Of a stretch of DNA of 64,000 nt, positions 24,501 through 34,573 are shown in pieces. The position numbers and the translations under genes were made by a program. Numbering within the stretch: position 1 is the stretch's first letter; each line of letters opens with the position of its first letter. Source of the stretch: Periplaneta americana (lineage: Eukaryota > Arthropoda > Insecta > Blattodea > Blattidae). The stretch is from NCBI RefSeq assembly GCF_040183065.1, contig NC_091118.1, positions 212,281,029 to 212,345,028 on the forward strand, in the 5' to 3' direction. The notes below the pieces were generated by a model, which worked only from the letters and a program-made list of their open reading frames with translations, searched no databases and was not told the origin of the DNA.

Positions 24501-24994
24501 ATACGGTATATTATTTCTTGATCAAATACAAGCGATTTCAAAGCTGTAAATTGCTGACATACAAATCTAAACCAGTGGTCTTCAGCCTTCTGTATGAAAA
24601 GGTTACTAAATTATTGTGCAGTATATCCTGAAAGTGTGTCAAATATTATTACTAGAGAAAATATACTGAGCCTGTAAAAGTGTAAAAAGAAAGTAATTTT
24701 TATGTGTCAAGGCATTGAACTTGGCCAGTGTAGATTATACGTTATGCATTGTTACACACGATCGCATACGATACGCGTGTTGCAGGTTGAAAACCACTTA
24801 TCTAAACTGACGAACTGTACCTATCTAATCATTTATCCGCATAACCTTTGTCTGCTAATTAAAAATATTCAGACATTTGCAAATACTTTAAATAATCTTA
24901 TTTCCTGTCAACTAGTTCGAGTTTAGGGTAATTTCAAGTTACAGAGACAAGGCGAAAATCTGTAACTGCCCTTTGAATATTACCATAGTACAGC
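24501..24994. other. No recognised gene
   Basis: AT-rich. The 74-codon frame at 24702-24926 has no domain I recognise. Confidence 0.4.
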
Positions 24995-25002
24995 TACATG
25001 TA

Positions 25003-25840
25003 TAGAGATGAGCCTAAACGATATTTTCAAGTAGGGCCTATCTGTGACAACTGTGACTGTGACAATTAAATATCTGTGACTTTCATCGGTGATTTTGTCA
25101 CACCGATATTTTATATCGGCAAGTAAGCACAATATGCATGAATTACACCGATATTTTGTCACATCGATAAAAATTAACAGGAAATATTGAAGAGCAGTGG
25201 AAAATTCAACAAATAAATTATGTACATGTACCATTAACAAATAAATACTTACCTAACTGAACAGTAACATGTCAAAAGTTAACCTCATGTACCAAGAGGT
25301 TATATTGTAGATATTGAATCAGTTGATAATTTTTAAATGTAGTTCGGTATGGAGAAATTGAGGTTATGTGATTATCGTAATCGTTTTAAAAATGATCCTT
25401 TTTATTGTATATAATATAATGGATAAATTATTTTAAGTCGTACATTAACATTATAATATTGAGTCATAGAGTAAAAATTAATGAACCATAAGTATTCGGA
25501 AAAACATTGGAAAATAATTACAAAACAAAACAGTTGTTCAGACAGGATTTTACACAAGATTAAGTACTGGTAACCAATGGTGTTATTATTTAAATCGTGT
25601 AATAACTACATCATTTATAATAAGACAGAGGAACTACCGCCAGATTGCTGTTATTGTATCATGCGCATGCGCAAAGCTACGACGTAGAGGAGAAAATATC
25701 AGTCACGGAGTACTGAATACAGAGCAGATTTCGATAGCGATATTTTGTCACAGATATTTCGCGTCATCAGTCACAGGTTTATCTGTGACAAAAAAATACC
25801 TGTGACAAAATATCGGTTTGTGAAATATCGGCCATCTCTA
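25003..25840. mobile_element. Non-autonomous hAT-like element, 8-bp target duplication
   Basis: A perfect 8-bp duplication tacatgta lies at 24995-25002 and 25841-25848. The inverted ends are tagagatgagcc on the left and ggccatctcta on the right. A TAGAGATG-like terminus plus 8-bp duplication is the hAT signature. The inner ends are packed with tgtgaca and atatcggt motifs in both orientations. No transposase remains. Confidence 0.82.
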
Positions 25841-25848
25841 TACATGTA

Positions 25849-26194
25849 GCAGATTTTTATTCTTAGCATAATTTCATCTAGACATGTTGGCAACGCTGTT
25901 AATTCTAGTTAAGGCATGCCCAGAGATGCCAATATGTGACATGAAACGTCAGGTGGTACTGTAAGTGATTTTGTTGTGAATAAGATTTTGGCTTTCTCAG
26001 CCTTGTGATATGACATTTCTCCTACATTTTGAAAATTGCTTAAAGATTCCATTAACAAGATCCGGGAGGATTACCACTGTGGTCCGTTACACTTGGCTAA
26101 CCCAAACAGCTGCAGAAAGTTAAATCACGATATAAGTGCACTTCACAGCCTGACGGCAATGCTGAGGTACAACTGAAGTCGTTTCTGCATCTAC
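25849..26194. other. No recognised gene
   Basis: Plain sequence between two elements; no frame or repeat of note. Confidence 0.4.
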
Positions 26195-26278
26195 TATACA
26201 GGGTCAGTCAGGAGGAAAGGTACAGAATCACCAATATTATCACACCATGTACTGTCCATTCTGACTCACCCTGTATAG
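26195..26278. mobile_element. Short MITE (84 bp)
   Basis: Inverted ends tatacagggtcagtcagg and its partner ctgactcaccctgtata. Similar CAGGGTG-type ends occur in Tc1/mariner-group elements. There is no coding sequence. Confidence 0.65.
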
Positions 26279-26532
26279 GCCTACTAGATACTTCATGTTG
26301 TTTAACTCGCACGTAGAGATTTTACTTTCGAGATAAATGTGAATAAGGAGAATGGACATGGGTCTCATTTCGAAAGCAGGCAGATATTTTTTTATTTTCA
26401 ACCACGTGTCTATACGTCGTCAGGTTTTGGTTATCGACGTAACGACTATGGCCTCAGTTATCGTTGTACACAATACATGCAAAACCAATTACACTGTGAC
26501 GCCGCCAACTCATTGCACCACGGCGAACGACT

Positions 26533-27411
26533 AAAGGCTGGTTCACAATAAACCGGAAACGAGAATCGGAACGAAAACGAAAACGGTAAAATTGTTAAAA
26601 TGTGTACATTTAAATGTGAGCATTCACAATTTTAACGAAGAGCTTGCCGGAGCCCGGGATCGGGAACGGAGAGTTGGCCAAGTTTCAACTTTGGCGTTCA
26701 CGTTTCCGATCACAGCCCACTAGATTCATTCTATTGCCATCTAAAAGCTATTTTGTCGTCGTATATTTTGTAGCAAGAAGACCGTGACGTAACCTATGCA
26801 TTATTTTGTTCTGTACTGTGCATCATGGAGCAAGTTTTATTTGATGAGATTCTAATATTGAGTGTTGAGGAAAATCCTCACGTTTACGATAAGCGGCGCG
26901 CCTCGTATAAAGATGAGAAAATGAAGGAGAATACGTGGCTTTCAATAGCTGCATCTTTGAACACCGATCGGAAGCGAATCATATTTTATTACTGTATTGG
27001 TTGTATTACACACTACATATTCATGCTTCAATTCAATAACTACTATTGTGTTCATTTTTGTTCTATTACAAATGTTTTTTCTCTAATTATTTTACGTTAT
27101 GATAGACTTAAAATAGGTTGTGATAATAAAGATGCACGGGCATATTTATAGTACCGTTGAAATTTTGAAGTTGGGTAACCTGTGCTTATGTTGGCTGCCT
27201 TGTACTCATAAGAGAACGCCATTGGTCAATTATACACAAATAACATCAGAATGCGTAATATCGACTTTACATATCGTTATTGACATACATATCGATATGC
27301 ATAGTCGTCTACGTTTTCGGTTTATTGTGAATCAAAAATTTTCATATTCACGTCCTCTGCTTCTCGTTTTCACTCTGGTTCTCGTTCCCGGTTTATTGTG
27401 AACCAGCCTTT
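26533..27411 (+). mobile_element. Harbinger-like element carrying a MADF-like frame
   Basis: Inverted ends aaaggctggttcacaataaa and its complement are flanked by the 3-bp duplication act (26530-26532 and 27412-27414), which fits PIF/Harbinger. The TIRs carry inner repeats of the type gagaaccrgaacgaaaac. Inside, 26825-27151 encodes a MADF (Myb/SANT-like) start followed by unrelated sequence. No DDE nuclease is visible, so the element is non-autonomous. Confidence 0.78.
26825..27151 (+). pseudogene. MADF / Myb-SANT-like N-terminal fragment
   Basis: The first about 50 codons read F-D-E-I-L-I-L-S-V-E-E-N-P-H-V-Y-D, then K-R-R-A-S-Y-K-D...W-L-S-I-A-A-S-L. This matches the helix 1 to 2 region of MADF domains, DNA-binding modules often encoded as the second ORF of PIF/Harbinger transposons. 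After residue 50 the frame becomes hydrophobic and unrelated, so helix 3 is lost through deletion or an unspliced boundary. Confidence 0.6.
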
Positions 27412-27414
27412 ACT

Positions 27415-27834
27415 CGCCCGATGTACCGTATCAGAGTCCTGTGCAAACTAAAGGACAGTGACGTACTCAACTCAAGTTCTAACGTTTGAAATGTTGAAAA
27501 TTATAATAATCTTGCAATAGAATAACCAGCATGAAACCATGTAGGCTATAATGTACAAATTCAGACTGTACCCTTGAAATACATTTACTATTAACACATA
27601 TTAACATTTTATTCAATAGCTAAACAATTCTGTAGACTTTGAAATCAAAATAACAATAATCATAATCATATTAATTTGAATAAACTTAAAGTTATTCCTA
27701 AAATACAATATTTATAGCTTTACTTCTTTCATTTGGAATTATTTTTGTCCTGTTTTGTTCGTGTAACGTGTCTGTGCAGTCTGCGAAAACTTCATCTGTG
27801 AAAGTGTGAATAAAAGTGAAATTTACTAAGTCTG
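27415..27834. other. No recognised gene
   Basis: AT-rich spacer between the Harbinger-like element and a reversed LINE. Confidence 0.4.
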
Positions 27835-28382
27835 CTTTGATTTAATTTAATTTATTTAACTAGCTAGGTAGTGAGTACAAATTAAAATTATAAAACAAAA
27901 ATGTTTCTAGCCACTACCGTAAGAGCCAGGCTCGTGTACGGTGTGGTCTTAGTCAATCATATAACATAACATTTACAAGGACAGTTTACTAAATGCAGTA
28001 AGTAACTTAATTCAAACCAATAAATAAAACACACGAGCAAAAAAGAAGAAAGAGAGTAAAAGAGAGAAAAAACACATTTAATATAAATTTACAATCAGAC
28101 AGAGGCCAATGATATTCAATAAAAAAACATGAATATAGTCGAGAGACATTTGTTAATATTATATACCGGTATCATGAATAATTTTATAAATTTCTATTTT
28201 AAAAGCTTCAATTTTAAAATATTTCAAATTTGAAAAATGGTTAGTAATTTTATTATAAAGTCTTGGGCCGAAACTAGCACCATGTTTAAGAGCTGCACTT
28301 GTATGACATTTAGGCTCAATTAATGGGAAAGTTAGACTTTTGTCTTCGAGTACGATATTCATGTCGATTAGATTTATGTTTT
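27835..28382 (-). mobile_element. LINE 3' fragment (minus strand)
   Basis: On the minus strand, 28362-28159 encodes a peptide with F-G-P-R-L-Y-N-K-I-T-N-H, the usual position of the (L/F)-G-P-x-L-Y/W-N-x-L motif near the C terminus of Jockey/CR1-group ORF2. The 3' UTR follows, with cgagcctggctcttacggta and gtggctagaaacatttttg. The end lies near 27835 in an AT-rich tail. Confidence 0.55.
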
Positions 28383-28384
28383 AC

Positions 28385-29300
28385 TAGCCGTACCCGTGCG
28401 CTCCGCTGCACTTGTTAGAAATAAATATAAATTAATTACATAATTAAAATAGGACATCTGGTCCAGGGAACATTCGTGTTTGATAGAAGCATAAATCGTT
28501 TAATATGTCACTCCATTTAAACTATTTAAATAATTAAAATGCGATCATTTTGGTCCAGAGAGCACTCATTTGGTACAATGATAATTCCTTAAAATATATA
28601 TACTCGTATATTGACAAATGTCAAGGCCGCCACAAATAGACGGAGTCATTTGTTTTCATTTCACTATAGCCATCGTTGTCGTTCCTGCAATAACTATGTG
28701 ACATATCGATTTTCAGATTTTTTCTCTATTAAATAACTTAAATAGTGATACAGCAATTAATACAATCTACTATATGTAATTATAAATTCTTTCTTTCGAA
28801 AATGTAAGAATTCACGATCTCCTATGTACTACTGCCATAGAATGAATAAATCTGTTTTTCTTCCTATTGAAAAATTTTATATTTGCACATAGGAGTCACG
28901 GACCAACGACGCTATAATCTGAGGCGGCGGTGGAAATGTAATGTATTGTTATTTTAAAACTCTTGTATATCCTTAAATATCAGTCCTATCAAAATTTTTC
29001 CTGGAATAAACCTTATCGGAAATCATTTTTAAAGAAACTTGTGTTATGTAACATTTTTCACAAAATCAATAATAAGCGAGATATTTGGGTTTATTTAATC
29101 CTCTTATAACTCTCCTTTTAAATAAAGTATTTTGAAAGCCATATAGCCTAAAATCTAAGTTACAACGAACTTAATTTATATTCCAATTTTCATCGAAATC
29201 CGTTCAGCCATTATCGCGTGAAAAGGTAACAAACATCCAGACAGACAGACAGACATACAAACAAAAATTTCAAAAAAGCGATTTTCGGTCTCAGGATGAT
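28385..29300 (+). repeat. Insect dispersed repeat with conserved ends
   Basis: It begins ctagccgtacccgtgcgctc and cgctgcacttgtta. It ends aaatccgttcagccattatc, gcgtgaaaaggtaacaaaca, then (CAGA)n and caaaaatttc. Blocks of this kind recur in many insect genomes in my recollection. The class is not clear from this window: Helitron-like and non-LTR origins are both possible. There is no coding capacity. Confidence 0.55.
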
Positions 29301-29857
29301 TAATTATACATGTTAACACCAATTATTTTTGGAAAAGCGAAAATTACCAGAAAAAATTCGATTACAGATTTATTATTAGTATAGACTTGATTTCTCTGGT
29401 AGTAAGTTAGTAAACTATACTTATAAATTTCTTCAATAGTTAATACTTTAAAATCTGTATAAATTAAATTTGTTGCGTAATCCATATTTTTGGTCAGACA
29501 AATTTTTTTGAAACTGATCTCTTAATTCAGTATCATTTTGCAAATTAATCACTTCTGACTGTAGTTCATTTTGAAAATCGTGATAATCCACAGATAATAG
29601 TGTTGCGAACACTAGAAACTATACATCTTGAAAACGTATTTCAGACTTCTACTTTAGTTGTGTCAATAATGCGATGGAGAATAAAAAAAATGTCCTTTAC
29701 TACAGTCAGACCCTTGTGACATACTGTCAACTTGTATTACGCTGCATCACTGGAATGACAGGAGTATCCTTGTCCGTAGAGCGATTACTCTGCACTGAAC
29801 GTAGTTCTGAACTCGTCACTGAGCGCACCGACACATAAAATCATGAGTTGGCGATGT
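29301..29857. other. No recognised gene
   Basis: AT-rich. The 61-codon minus frame at 29300-29485 has no domain. Confidence 0.4.
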
Positions 29858-30770
29858 CTGCTTAAAATTAACTGCAAATAAGCTAGCATAATTCACTTTA
29901 AATCCTGTCCAAATTCAACCTCGCAAATTTCTTGCGCAATAATTAACAATAAATCCCTATTAGAAACAACAACAACCAAATTTCTTGGCTTAAAAATCGA
30001 TAATGTGTTAAACTGGAAAAATCATATTAAAGAAATTACCCCCAAACGAAATTCAGCATGTTCTGCTATTAGATCTATGCAAAAGATAGTAAATATCAAT
30101 ACCTTAAAAACAATATACTTTGCATACTTCCACTCGGTAATGAGTTTTGGAATAATATTCTGGGGAAATTCCACAGATAGTAACAATATATTTCTATTAC
30201 AAAAAAGAGTAATTAGAATAATAGGTGCCAAATCTAGGGAATCGTGTAGGACTATTTTCAAAAAAATACAAATAACGCCCATGGCTTGTCAGTATATCTT
30301 TTCATTAATAATCTTCCTCGTATGTAATCGTGAAAACTTTGTAACTAATTCAACAGTTCATAGCATAAATACACGTCAAAAAAATGACTTTCATACTCCA
30401 TCGGCAAGTCTATCGTGCTATCAAAAAGGAGTGCGTTATATGGCAGTAAAAATTTTTAATAGCCTCCCTATCGATATAAAAAATGAAACTCAAAACATAA
30501 AATTATTTAGGGCCAAATTAAAGAAGTACCTAATTTCTCACGACATTCAATAACACTTCATGAAATTGATACTAAAACGTTGTGTTGCACTAATACACTA
30601 TATTGTAAATCTCGTTTGTATATACACGTATTTCATCTAGACTGTGACTATAAATTAAGACTTTATAATCTAGTATTAAGTTTTTTGACTTGTTCCATAT
30701 TCTAGCTGAAAGCAATGTATGAATACCATGGAATGTTCATAAATATAATACAATGCAATACAATACAACG
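29858..30770 (+). mobile_element. 5'-truncated Jockey/CR1-group LINE
   Basis: A frame broken near 29885 and then open to 30553 encodes the RT thumb and C-terminal region of a non-LTR element. The 3' UTR follows to an A-rich end with aatacaatgcaatacaatac at about 30750-30770. No target duplication was identified. Confidence 0.75.
29958..30553 (+). pseudogene. LINE ORF2 C-terminal region
   Basis: From 29958 the frame reads T-T-T-K-F-L-G-L-K-I-D and W-K-N-H-I-K-E-I, the post-catalytic RT segment (F-L-G-x-x-x-D...W-x-x-H-I). Next come Y-F-H-S-V-M-S-F-G-I-I-F-W-G and S-C-R-T-I-F-K-K, and finally I-F-N-S-L-P-I-D-I-K before the stop. An open frame of 182 codons runs from 30005. The palm with the F-A-D-D box is absent, so it encodes no active enzyme. 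Earlier sequence at 29858-29957 continues the homology but is frameshifted. Confidence 0.78.
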
Positions 30771-31001
30771 ATATTAGCTCAAACCTATTGTAGGCCTCCA
30801 ATAAAATTCTCTTCTTCCGACGAAGCTTAGGCGAACTCTATGTTCTACGCCATCTCAGGTTCCCGCTCTATCTTGGTGAAATTTGTTACTATAGAAACAT
30901 ATCATTCTTGCTCTTCCTTTGTTATACACAGAAGCTGTAATTCATTACTGCTACGTATTTTCAGAAATGCGTAAAAAAAGTTCTTTCGGAATTTTGGATT
31001 C
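30771..31001. other. Spacer
   Basis: Nothing recognisable before the SINE-A target site at 31002. Confidence 0.4.
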
Positions 31002-31012
31002 AGAAAAATGGA

Positions 31013-31228
31013 GTCGCCCTCGGTAGCGTAGTTGGTATAGGCTTCTATTCTCGAGGTTGCTGGTTCGATCCCGGCCAAGACCGATTGCATTTAAGTGTGT
31101 TTAAATGCGACAGGCTCATGTCAGTAGATTTACTGGCATGTAAAAGACAAAATTCCGGCACACCGGCGACGCTGATATAACCTCTGCAGTTGCGAGCGTC
31201 GTTAAATAAACCATAATTAGAATTAATT
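31013..31228 (+). mobile_element. SINE-A, second copy
   Basis: A-box gtagcgtagttggtatag and B-box ggttcgatcccgg differ from the copy at 1781 in the head, but the body (caggctcatgtcagtagatt) and the end (gcgagcgtcgttaaataaa) are the same. A perfect 11-bp target duplication agaaaaatgga lies at 31002-31012 and 31229-31239. Confidence 0.93.
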
Positions 31229-31284
31229 AGAAAAATGGACGGGAAGTATTTTTAGAGCATAAAATTTTGCAACGTTCTATATTG

Positions 31285-31580
31285 AAATTAAAAAAGTAAA
31301 GGTAAAGGTATCTCCGTCACACACCATGAAGGCACTTGGGGGGCATGGAGGTAGAGCTCCATGCTTTCCATGACCTCGGCACTAGAATGAGGTGGTGTGG
31401 TCGGCGCCACTCTCAGACCGCCTTTTACCACCGGGAAAGACACGGTACTCAATTTTATAGGAGGCTGAGTGAACCTCGGGGCCGTTCTGAAAGTGTGGCA
31501 ACGAGAAAAAATCCTGTTACCACCTGGGATCGAATCCCGGACCTTCCAGCCCGTAACCAGCTGCTACCCGGCCGCCCTAT
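31285..31580 (-). mobile_element. SINE-E, tRNA-like head on minus strand
   Basis: On the minus strand the head gccgggtagcagctggttac and B box gggattcgatcccagg open the element. The body ends near 31290 at the complement of aaggtaaaggtatctccgtc. The 89-codon plus-strand frame across it is not a gene. There is no second copy in the window, so the family call rests on the A/B boxes. Confidence 0.6.
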
Positions 31581-31874
31581 ATTTAAATTACACATTGTTT
31601 ATTAAACAAAACGGTTCTTTCAGAAGGGTTTAGGCAACACAATAAAATTATTAAAATAAGTTATATGTTGAATATCGGAACCCATAATCATACCAAGTTC
31701 TTTGCTCAAGATAACATTTCAAACATTCCGAAAGTGGAGGTCAGATTTTGTGTGTAAAAGCACAGTTGTTTGTACTAGCCAAGCATATCGGATATAACAG
31801 AATAGGCAACATTTACACGGCTTTGAAGAGACAGTCCTACGAAAGTAGTTTTTATATGTACGAGAAATCATATC
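31581..31874. other. Spacer without recognised gene
   Basis: Plain AT-rich sequence. A 76-codon frame at 31748-31978 runs into the MITE and has no domain. Confidence 0.4.
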
Positions 31875-31876
31875 TA

Positions 31877-32075
31877 CAGTGTGTCCGCAAACTCACTCCG
31901 CAGCGAGGAGAGACGCTCGATCTCCTAGCGGAAAGTTTTAAGTTGGCAGCAAAATCATTCACACGTGTTCAGTGTTGACCTTCGAGTGGAGTGAATCCCA
32001 CCTTCCAACATAACTGCAGCCCCTAGCGTATACATCGCCGTCTCCTCGCTGCGGAGTGAGTTTGCGGACACACTG
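31877..32075. mobile_element. MITE with 37-bp inverted ends, TA target
   Basis: Left end cagtgtgtccgcaaactcac and tccgcagcgagga are repeated inverted at the right end (tcctcgctgcggagtgagtt, tgcggacacactg). TA flanks both ends (31875-31876, 32076-32077). The 125-bp centre is non-coding. Tc1/mariner-type mobilisation is likely. Confidence 0.85.
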
Positions 32076-32077
32076 TA

Positions 32078-32389
32078 TAAGCTATACAGTACAGCTTAAA
32101 AACCCACAATCTTCTTCTCATTTCAGTTTGTGTGGTTTGATGGCTTTCAAAACATACAAAGACTGTCTATGAATGGTATCTGCGCCTCTGAAAGGAATTT
32201 TTAATATTGGCAGTGCGAAATCAGCCACTCCACTCTTTTTATATTCAAAAAACTATACCATCCCACTATTTGTAATGAAAACTTTTCACTAATCAGGAAT
32301 GCTACTAAAATTATAATAACAATGACATTCACTTGAGCAACTGAACAATTATTTTCGACAGATACTACACAGTTGCAAGTGATGGACCA
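32078..32389. other. No recognised gene
   Basis: AT-rich spacer. Confidence 0.4.
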
Positions 32390-33103
32390 TAATAGTAATA
32401 TGCGTTACAAGAGCGATATGTTGAAGTTTTCATGTTTGAGGAAAAGTTTGAAAAAGCGAAACGTAGTTGAGCTTTTTCAATTTCCGAGAATTGAAAGAAA
32501 ACATACCGCTCGTGTATCGTACATTATTTTGTGCGAAGATTGTTTATTACATACCTGAAAGAGGAATTTCTAATTAGTTGCAATGAAATCTCCATCTTGG
32601 TTCCTGTTCAATGACGGAAAATTTGCAAAACAAAAATATCTATCTTCAACATTGTTGCTTTAAAATGTTTTTTGTATTTACTATACTCCAGCAGGCCGTG
32701 ATATACCTCTGTCTTTTTTTTCCCCCTAGTCTATGATGAGTCTGGAATCTTGTTGATTTTTTCACGGCTTCCTTAATGTTACTTGCATCACGAATGCAGT
32801 AACTTTAGTGGAGTTGTAGAGTTTACTTAATTTTTGCAAATATTTAAAAACAATAATTAAGAGTGCAATTTAGGTGAAATTGCAGTGGTAAGTTTCCAAA
32901 TTATAATTATTACTATATTGAACGTCTCTAAAAATAATATGTTAAAAGCCTAAAGCAGTAAAATCAATATGTCACTTAAGCGGTAAGAAGAGGGGAATTG
33001 TTATGTGTGTTAGGTTGGGAATACTGAATGTGGAATTTTAGACTTTCCGCGGATTGGTTTTGTGCGGAAACCAAGCAAATACGCACGATCTCGCACAAGA
33101 TCA
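32390..33103 (+). repeat. 715-bp dispersed repeat, copy 1
   Basis: Nearly identical to 41442-42156 from aatagtaatatgcgttacaa to caaatacgcacgatctcgca. The first about 110 bp form a hairpin: acaagagcgatatgtt against aacataccgctcgtgt, with tgaaaaagc/gctttttca inside. No long ORF and no obvious inverted ends. Class unknown. Confidence 0.85.
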
Positions 33104-34220
33104 CATTTCTGATATCCCACCCAGACGAGTGGCTGCTTTCACACCCAATTTTCTTCAACTAACAGGGTCGCAGAACTCAGTCACGGCCAGTATTAAATTC
33201 TCTTTACATTCTCGCCGGATTGTTACTACATAACACCAGAAAACGTATGATTGTTTTCATTTACAATACATGAAAGACACCCAACTATTTTTACTTCAAA
33301 TACGATATGTCGATTTTTTATTTATTTATATAATAGAATAATTATTGATTTAATGAATGCAAACAGTGCCCCAGGATTGATTGATTTCTTCTGCTAAGAC
33401 TTCGTTAAAGAAACTGAGAGTGCTTACATTAAAAAATTATGCATTTTGTCTCTTTAATCTAAAAAGACGGTAAAAAATAATCTAATATTTGAGGTTTGTT
33501 ACAAGGAAACTGTGTTAGAATGTTTTCTTTCTAACAATATGAGTAGCAACTTTATGCTGGTGTATTCTGCCTTGTAAGAGTGATTGAAAATAAATGTACG
33601 ATTGAAAAAGTACCAACAAAACTCCCTGTAGTATTTCAATACATCATGCTGCATGCAACACACTAATATTTCCTTCATCTGTTTAGCAATACGTCGGCTG
33701 CAATATCAGTCTATGTAACTCTGTAAGCACTTCTTTCGTTGCTATGGAGTTACATAATGCTTCACTTGTCTGCCTTATGAAAGAAGACACACGACAGCTG
33801 TCAAACTAGTGGAGAGGTTATGTAAGGACAACAGTTGCTTTGTTGCTGTGGAAACGTAAATAGAATTCACATTTTAAGAGACGCTAAGACTGAGGTTTTA
33901 CAAAAAAGAAATTGTAAAAGAAAAAAAATCAATTTGTTGTACGAAAATATTTCTTAGGCACTTAGGAAGTTGATAGTAAAAGCTTTTTGTGTCTACGTCT
34001 TCTTTCAGATCCAGGAGCTATTTTTTATATAGCTCTGCTCCATACGTCTCCTTTTACAAATTAGTCTTATTCTCGCAACTAGACCCACATTTTTAGATGT
34101 TCAAAATGCTCCATACCCATGCAGTTTTCATAAAATGTAATAAAATATTTTTACGTGTTCATACATAATATAGTATTTGAGATCTAACGTTGAGAAATCT
34201 GAAGGCTTCCAGGTTATAAC
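33104..34220. other. No recognised gene
   Basis: AT-rich; no domain, RNA gene or clear repeat seen. Confidence 0.4.
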
Positions 34221-34438
34221 GTCCATAACAAAATGTTCACAAGTACAAAAGATCTACAAAAAAAATGTGCACAAACTAAATAGTCCAACATTTAAAGTCC
34301 TACATACAATTTGTCCATGGAATGAAAAAGCCCAACATCTATGTAGTCCACCATATTATAAAGCACATTATATGGAAAAGTCCATCATACGAAAGGTCCA
34401 TACAAAAAGGTCCAACATACAAAGTTGTTCAGCAGAAA
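34221..34438 (+). repeat. Degenerate GTCCA-rich array, left
   Basis: GTCCA or close variants (gttca, gcccа-like, gtcct) recur about every 16-18 bp with A-rich spacers: gtccataacaaaatg, gtccaacatttaaa, gtcctacatacaat, gtccatcatacgaaag. A matching array in the opposite orientation lies at 39919-40107. Confidence 0.6.
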
Positions 34439-34451
34439 TGAGTTACTAACT

Positions 34452-34482
34452 GTAGGCCCTAAAAATAATTAGGGCCTACATA
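34452..34482. repeat. Small perfect hairpin
   Basis: tgtaggcccta and tagggcctaca are inverted around aaaataat. It lies just after the GTCCA array and is too short to assign. Confidence 0.6.
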
Positions 34483-34573
34483 TATTACTGGTCATCCGGC
34501 AAGAGGGCGAGCAGTTCCCCCTAGATTTTCTCCTGAAACATGGAAAGTCTATGAATTAGTAATTAACGCTGTT

